Below are positions 15,678 to 20,912 of a stretch of DNA of 20,912 nucleotides, in pieces. This DNA comes from Thamnocephalis sphaerospora. Lineage: Eukaryota > Zoopagomycota > Zoopagomycetes > Zoopagales > Sigmoideomycetaceae. The stretch covers positions 1 through 20,912 of the forward strand of contig KZ992687.1 of NCBI GenBank assembly GCA_003614735.1, in the 5' to 3' direction. The first letter of the stretch is position 1. Each line of letters begins with the position of its first letter. Made by a program: the position numbers and the translations under genes. The notes under the pieces are model-generated. The model ran no database searches and was not told where the DNA came from. It saw nothing but the letters and a program-made list of their open reading frames with translations.

Positions 15678-18600
15678 CTACTCGACTTTGGTTCCTGGCG
15701 CAGCCAGACAAACATCATGCCCCTTGTCACTTTTCTCGTCAGTAAGCAACGCTCGCAGTGCCGGGGTGACTGGATAGCGAAGATGGATCGACATTGCATT
15801 GTCCTCGTCGTCCTCGTCGTTGCTATCTTCTTCTAATGATCCATCCTTGCTGGGCATCACAACCACGTCCACTGCCTCGGCCTCGCCGTCAGAGCTTGTG
15901 GCCTGGTGTGCTTGGATGGCCGCGCTCTGCTCATCCAGCACATGGACTGCATGGCGAAACTTTAGGTAGAGAAACTCCGCACGGCAGATGACTTCGTCGA
16001 GATCCATAGTCATCGACAGATCGTTGACGTACTGTGTAGGCGCAAATCATTAGCTTGTGATGCAGTGCTTGGTAGTAGCAATGTTGCCGCATACCTTGAG
16101 TATACCATCAAACTGCATCAGATGCTCCATGATAACCGTCTGGTGCAGGTCCAGAATGGCCAAAGCAATGAACAAATGGAATTCTCGACTGAAACGATCA
16201 GTCCATAGCACCTGTGTCCGACAGCATAAGCCGACAGTCGCTTTCGATCGATGATACAGCCAGGCTCACCTCCCACAGCCGCATAACCTCGGCAAACTTG
16301 AATTCGCGCTTGAACCAAATGAGAACCCAGCGGAAGCAAAAGAATAGGTTGAGTGAATCGGCCCGTTCTACAAAAAAGTGTTAGCCGGGCGACCAAGTAG
16401 ACGAGCATCTACGAACAGCACACACCTAGGTGGCGGTGTAGTCGCGGGAACATAAACTCGATGAGTTGCTCAAGCGCCACTAGTTGGTTGCGCATGCCAA
16501 CTTGGTCGACAGAAAAGTTGCGTTCCTGATGTGAGAATCAGTTAGTGGTGGCTGGCGTCCGGTAGACGACATTGCAATGCTGTGCACGCACCATGCGCTC
16601 CATGAACCCGACAAAGCACCAGAACGTCAGCACCTCGTCACGAAGCACAAAAAACAGCGGCGAAACAAGATCGCTCATGCCCTGTACATAGCCTGGCAGC
16701 GACAGTCGCTTGGTCAGCGTGCTATTCTACAGCCGCCACTTTGCAAGCAGTTCCCACCATGGCCAACATTGTAGTAGTTGTAGGTCATTAGCACCGACTG
16801 CATGATAGCCAGGTTGGGATTGCCACCAGGGAGACCTCTCTCTCGGACCGAGGCAGACCTAGCGGTAGATTTCTTGGTGTTGTGGCTACTCTGAGTTTGA
16901 TCGGCGTACTCGGGGATAGTGCGATCGGTGCGCAGCACGTCCTTTTCTATTGTTGCTGAGTTAGTTGCTGTATTTGCCATGCTACACAGTCATCGCTCAC
17001 CAATGCGATGCTCCTGCTCGATATATTCGGCTGTTGCGCGTGCTTCTGGCGCCTGCCATTGCTGCTTAAGCGCTTCATATTCCGCGCTATCAATAGCAGA
17101 CGTGGCAGAGTGGATGAGAACGCGTATTTGGCGGCTATCATACATGCACTCACCGCTTCGCCTCCAAAATGCTTTCGCGTTCTGCCGCCGTGCTATTCCA
17201 GGGAAATACGTGAAGCAGAAATGGCCAGATGGCCGGGCGAATGTCGGGCTCGATGCTCTAAATCCAGAAAGCCGAGTCAGATCGCGAAGACGATGCTGCC
17301 AGCGCGCAAGCACCTACACCGGCATACACTGCGGCACAAATATCTTCTGCGCTAACGGTGAACCGACCCTGCTCGTCCTGCCAGGCAAACCACTGCTCTG
17401 GCGTAACTGGCTTCAGGCGCCGTGTCGTAAAGTTGGGCATATCCTCGTATGCCTACATTCGCAGAGACAGCCATGCCGGTAAGCATGTGTCACGGGATGC
17501 AGTCTGCAAAGTGTGCCACTCACGCTCAGGACCTCAAATATGCCCAGTTCCGTCTTCTCCTCACGCATGGTGGCCATTTCCACGCCTGCTCCAGCAGCAG
17601 ACTGCTCTTTTTCTCCCGGAAGGTAGTGCTGCCGTTTGATGGCATCCGCCGCCCATTTGGCCAGATACAGTGCCGCTGGTGAGTAGTCGTCGCAGACCTG
17701 GCGCACCTGGCTTTCTTCAGCTAGCGACGCAATAGACTGCGGCAGCAGCGCCACAATCGGCCGCGATATAGGATGCTCCAATACCGAGGCTATTTGATCC
17801 GTGTAAACATGTCAATGCACTGTGATGTCGCCAGATGTACCTGCATTCCCACCTGCTACCGATCGTGAAAGCCGGGTCACTTGAGCAAATCGCTCCAGCA
17901 TGTTCCACTTTAGCTCCTTTAGGGTCTGTACGCATAAAAGGGACTGTTAACGTTTTCCGCGCTCCTTACGCCAGGCGACTGCAGAACTGACCGAGATGGT
18001 GGGGTCTGCAGCCAATGCATCGATAGACGACAATCTTGAGCGCGGGCCCCGCTGGAGTGCACTAACCGTCGCCATGGTCGTCTCAGTGGTGGCGGCAGCA
18101 TACGATGTTCGCCGCGCCTCCTTTTCTTGAGCGATTGCTTCGTCATCGGTGCTGTCGGGCGATTGCAGCCGCAGCTCCAGGTAGTCTTCGGCATTAGGAT
18201 TAACGGCAAACAGGTTGACATTTGTCGTAGATCTGCCACACCACAGTCAGCATAGCGGCCGGCATTGCTGGATTGTAGTCATCGTATCTTACCGCACAAT
18301 GTCCGCTATGCGCTGCAGCCAGACAATTAGATCATCGCCACCCCAGTGTGCGCCGTCAGATGCCTCCATCGCACTGCGATTCTCATCATCGTGGAACCAG
18401 AGTGGGGGCCACGAGGTGCCATCGCGCAACGACAGCACCACTGAGCCATACCATTGTGTCAGGCTGGGCGGATGCACCAGCAGCGTGCGCAACGTGCCAA
18501 GTGGAGCACACACGCCCGCCTCTGCTACGTTGTGCTCGCCACCGCCACGATGCAGCTCGGCATCTGACCAAAGCGGTAGCAGAACGGTGTTCACCATCGA

Positions 18601-19005
18601 TGCATTCAGTGGATCGTCTACCGATGCATCCACGCGCACATAAGCGTCCAGCTCCTCGGACGGAATCGCTGCGTCGGGTATCCAGGCCAGATACTGCACG
18701 TCGACCTGCGGCTAAGCGCATAATTAGTCGTGCTGCCTGCTGATCTGCCGCAGAATCACCCGTGCATACCTTTTCGAAAACGGCCAAGTAGCCACGCTGC
18801 TGATTCTTGCCATCGGGGGGACAGTGGACGTATACATTGCTTTTGCAATGCAGCAGCTGCACCTGCTCGCCGTCACCTCTGCTCGACGACAGCGACCGCT
18901 ATGACGCCCGCATGCACGTACGCAGTAAGCAAAAATGCCGCTGCAGCGTTGGCCGTCTGCGCTAAGCACGATGCCTGCCCACCTGTGACGGCGAGCGGTC
19001 GCCAT
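15678..19005 (-). CDS. GYP7: Gyp7/TBC1D15-type Rab GTPase-activating protein, 15 exons (806 aa)
   Basis: Exons in transcript order: 19005-18983, 18878-18770, 18705-18293, 18232-17992, 17925-17841, 17789-17524, 17452-17318, 17257-17154, 17086-17001, 16946-16758, 16692-16592, 16525-16426, 16367-16270, 16211-16095, 16031-15678. The 14 introns are 51-104 nt, and every junction keeps phase and restores family sequence. The N-terminal Rab-binding region (DUF3548-like) shows LLHCKSNVYVH, YLAWIP and WYGSVVLSLRDGTSWPPLWF (residues 15-180). A variable linker is followed by VLEHPISRPIV and YLAKWA. The TBC domain runs from SIEPDIRPAIWPFLL (residue 425) to about 700. The catalytic arginine finger motif IEKDVLR (I487, D490, R493) and glutamine finger YVQG (552-555) are both present, so GAP activity is expected. 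Yeast Gyp7 acts on Ypt7 and mammalian TBC1D15/17 on Rab7, which points to late endosome/vacuole traffic. The tail is acidic (EEDSNDEDDED). The first exon (eight codons) and the GTCAGT donor after exon 4 are the least certain parts. Confidence 0.9.
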
Positions 19006-19397
19006 CAGACCTCCCGCTCATTACGCTGCTGGTGATAGCTAGATGAGCTAAAACAGTCTGCACAGACGTAGGCTTCAAATGGGCAGCAACGGAAACAGCA
19101 CGCGTAGGACACTGCCGGTAGGAGCCCCAGAAAAGAGGAGAGCCGGATAGAAGAGGAAAACGGGGGAATAAGCGGGTGGGCAAGCCTGTTGCTGGTGGCC
19201 AAGAGAAGGCTCGGCATGACAGTCACGTCGACACATCGCCCGTTGCTAGTTTTCTAATTGGCAGTTTGCGAAGCAGATTCGGCCAAAGCAACGCGATTGT
19301 TTTGCTCAAGATGCAGACGCGCCGTTGATCGCGCGTCTCCCGCAATCGTCGTCGTCCGCTGTACCGTATCGCCAGCCACCGCTACTTTGATTTTGCC
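19006..19397. promoter_or_regulatory. Divergent promoter region between Gyp7-like and Tim9 genes
   Basis: 392 bases separate the two start codons, which point away from each other, so both promoters and 5' UTRs must lie here. The stretch holds a purine-rich run around 19126-19175. No clear TATA box or other known element was recognised. Confidence 0.55.
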
Positions 19398-19834
19398 ATG
19401 GATTTCAGCCACCTGAACGATGCCGAGCGGCGCCACATGGAGCAGCTGGTGGAGCGCAAGCAGGTGGGCTAAAGCTTTGGACAAGCTGCGTGATCGCGAG
19501 GCAATGCAGCAGCGGCGGGTGCTGCGGACACGGTCTACTGACCGATGATTCCGACTGGCGCCGATAGATGAAGGACTTTATTCGCATGTACAGCTCGCTG
19601 GTGGAGCGCTGCTTCAACGACTGCATCAACGACTTTACGTCCAAGGCTGTGAACAGCAAGGAAGTAGGTGCAAGAACGCGCACAGCCACTGCGAGCCACT
19701 GCGATGGCTGACGTGTTATGCGTTGTTAGGACACATGCCTGGACCGCTGCGCGATCAAGTTCCTGCGCGTGTCGGAGCGCGTCGGTCAGCGCTTTGCCGA
19801 GCAGAACGCTCAGCTGATGCAGGGTGGCCAGTGA
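19398..19834 (+). CDS. TIM9: Mitochondrial import inner membrane translocase subunit Tim9, three exons (88 aa)
   Basis: Exons 19398-19463, 19568-19663 and 19730-19834 give 22, 32 and 34 residues; introns of 104 and 66 nt, both phase 0. The protein has the twin CX3C signature of small Tim chaperones (CFNDC in exon 2, CLDRC in exon 3), separated by [15 protein letters not shown], and the Tim9-specific [16 protein letters not shown] and [14 protein letters not shown] segments. Length is normal for Tim9. Tim9 forms a hexamer with Tim10 in the intermembrane space and carries hydrophobic carrier proteins to the TIM22 complex; the four Cys form two disulfides through Mia40. The first intron uses an unusual GTGGGC donor but has a CTACTGAC branch-like sequence and ends GATAG, and the join restores the expected ERKQ-MKDF sequence. 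It faces away from the Gyp7-like gene. Confidence 0.95.
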
Positions 19835-20324
19835 GCTAGCGGCCGCAAACAAGCCGCAGAGCCATTCGGCCAGCACTGGACAATATAGTATGGCATTTGT
19901 ACCAGCTGTCGATATGAAAGCTAAACTGTATGGTGGCGCGCATGACTATGGCGGTGCTATCCTGTCCAAATGGCGTATCCATGCAAGAATACATCGTGGT
20001 ATTGCACAATCTAAAAGGCTCAAGCCTACATGCTGCCCACTACGACATACATGCAAAGTAGTTTGGCTGACGCCCAGTCGTTTGGCGGTGATGTTTAGTA
20101 AATTGCCAATGTTGTCCGACGCATAGGCCAGATAACGCGCTTGATGCAGGATTGAAAGCTAGAGCAACAAAGTTGTATCAGCGATGCTATCGTAAACTTT
20201 TAAGCAGGTGCACATTTGCATACATGGTCGCTCTAAACGTAAAGCGTTGTTTATTTTCGGATTCTCCATCACACGCCTGTAACCTTTTTACTGCTTTTTA
20301 CACTGTTCAAGCCTGAATAACATA
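19835..20324. other. Intergenic region, no gene seen
   Basis: AT-richer sequence with only short frames (at most 100 codons, no motif). It presumably holds the Tim9 3' UTR and anything driving the GST-like ORF. No RNA gene or repeat was recognised. Confidence 0.45.
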
Positions 20325-20702
20325 ATGGTGACCAGCAGGATCGCATTCCACTACTTCAAAGTGAGAGCAGCAGGGTTTGGCCGCATAGGCGCAATCCAAT
20401 TTCTGCTGGAGGACACTGGCCTTGGCAGAAATGGAGCGTACCACAGAGAACAGGCAAAAAAGGTTTTGCTAGAATATTTGGATTCTGTAGAGCGCTTTCT
20501 CAGCCTAAACAAGCAGGGACCATATTTGCTGGGCGAGGATATATTGTACGGTGACTTTTTACTGGTTACCACCATTGCAAACTCCAAAGGCCTTAGGCTG
20601 GATAAGCATCCACATGTGAAGGTTGTGGTCGAGGCGATCTGTTCCAAGCCATACGCAAATACCGTACTCTCCACCGATGTAAGAATTTTTGCGCACCTTT
20701 AG
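20325..20702 (+). pseudogene. Glutathione S-transferase-like ORF with internal deletion (125 aa)
   Basis: Uninterrupted ATG-to-TAG frame. Residues 1-33 (FHYFKVRAAG..RIGAIQFLLEDTGL) resemble the first strand and helix of a GST thioredoxin-like domain, with the Tyr of an HYF motif. From about residue 42 the sequence reads as a GST C-terminal helical domain: EQAKKVLLEYLDSVERFL, then GPYLLGEDILYGDFLL matching the usual Y-L-x-G-x-x-(hydrophobic)-x-x-x-D-F pattern, then KHPHVKVVVEAICSKP. Between them a normal GST has a further roughly 45-60 residues, including the cis-Pro and the Gln/Glu-Ser GSH-binding motif; here only about eight residues remain. Usual GSTs are around 200-220 aa. No intron could restore the missing part, since it is absent from the DNA. 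It may be a pseudogene by in-frame deletion, or a reduced non-enzymatic protein; the intact frame leaves the second open. Confidence 0.65.
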
Positions 20703-20912
20703 CCGATATAATAAGTAGCTCGCAATCACTTTTATTGCGAAAGGCAAATATTACGACTAGTGGAAAACGCGTGTGATTGGGAAAGATAGGTGAATGATGC
20801 GGACTGATATGAAGTAGCTGCATGGTTGACTACTTTGGCGACGGTTAGAGAGATAAAATGTGCTCATTATGGCTATCATGATTCCATCTCAAAAGACAAG
20901 TCTTGAAGCATC
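20703..20912. other. Right-edge sequence, nothing recognised
   Basis: About 210 bases after the GST-like stop, AT-rich, without a supportable coding frame or RNA gene. It is probably the 3' flank of the GST-like ORF. Confidence 0.4.

Noticed and set aside
17940-18000. GTAAGG at about 17969 as the donor after exon 4 of the Gyp7-like gene
   Set aside because: It would put the next exon out of frame at every nearby acceptor. GTCAGT at 17991 gives a 66-nt intron and keeps the family sequence in frame.

Overview
The window looks like nuclear DNA from a fungus, probably an early-diverging or otherwise intron-rich lineage. Housekeeping genes are broken by short introns (51-104 nt) with GT..AG ends and CTAAY/CTGAC-like branch sites close to the 3' splice site. 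Codon use is GC-leaning. There are no bacterial operons or Shine-Dalgarno sites. The species cannot be fixed from the sequence alone.

Left part (1-10139): after about 2.5 kb with no supportable gene come three consecutive plus-strand, single-exon genes (2512-4173, 4937-6673, 8091-10139). Each encodes a protein with an N-terminal signal peptide followed by long Ser/Thr/Pro-, Tyr- or Gln-rich repeats. They look like mucin/extensin-like wall or surface proteins. The first ends in an Arg-rich tail. The second holds a poly-Asp block and five clustered N-glycosylation sequons. The third begins with a cysteine-rich domain resembling secreted group XII phospholipase A2, in which the Asp after the active-site His is Gly. 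Tandem units of 18 nt and 45 nt recur in unrelated repeats of the first two genes.

Right part (10140-20912): a pyrimidine-rich 1.1 kb intergenic stretch leads to a two-exon gene for a roughly 11-TM membrane protein of unknown family (11279-13409). Next is a four-exon gene for a TRIC-type (TMEM38-like) intracellular cation channel (14181-15509). Convergent to it is a 15-exon minus-strand gene for a Gyp7/TBC1D15-type Rab GTPase-activating protein (19005 down to 15678), with both catalytic fingers intact. Divergent from that is a three-exon gene for the mitochondrial chaperone Tim9 (19398-19834). The window closes with a short glutathione S-transferase-like ORF (20325-20702) lacking most of the GSH-binding domain, probably a deletion derivative or pseudogene.

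The right-hand genes are ordinary cell-biology genes (vacuolar/late endosomal traffic, organelle ion balance, mitochondrial import). The left-hand trio is the accessory and most distinctive part: a cluster of repeat-built secreted proteins that plausibly contribute to one surface or wall layer. All exon models were derived by hand from splice signals, reading phase and remembered family motifs; no alignment or database search was run.
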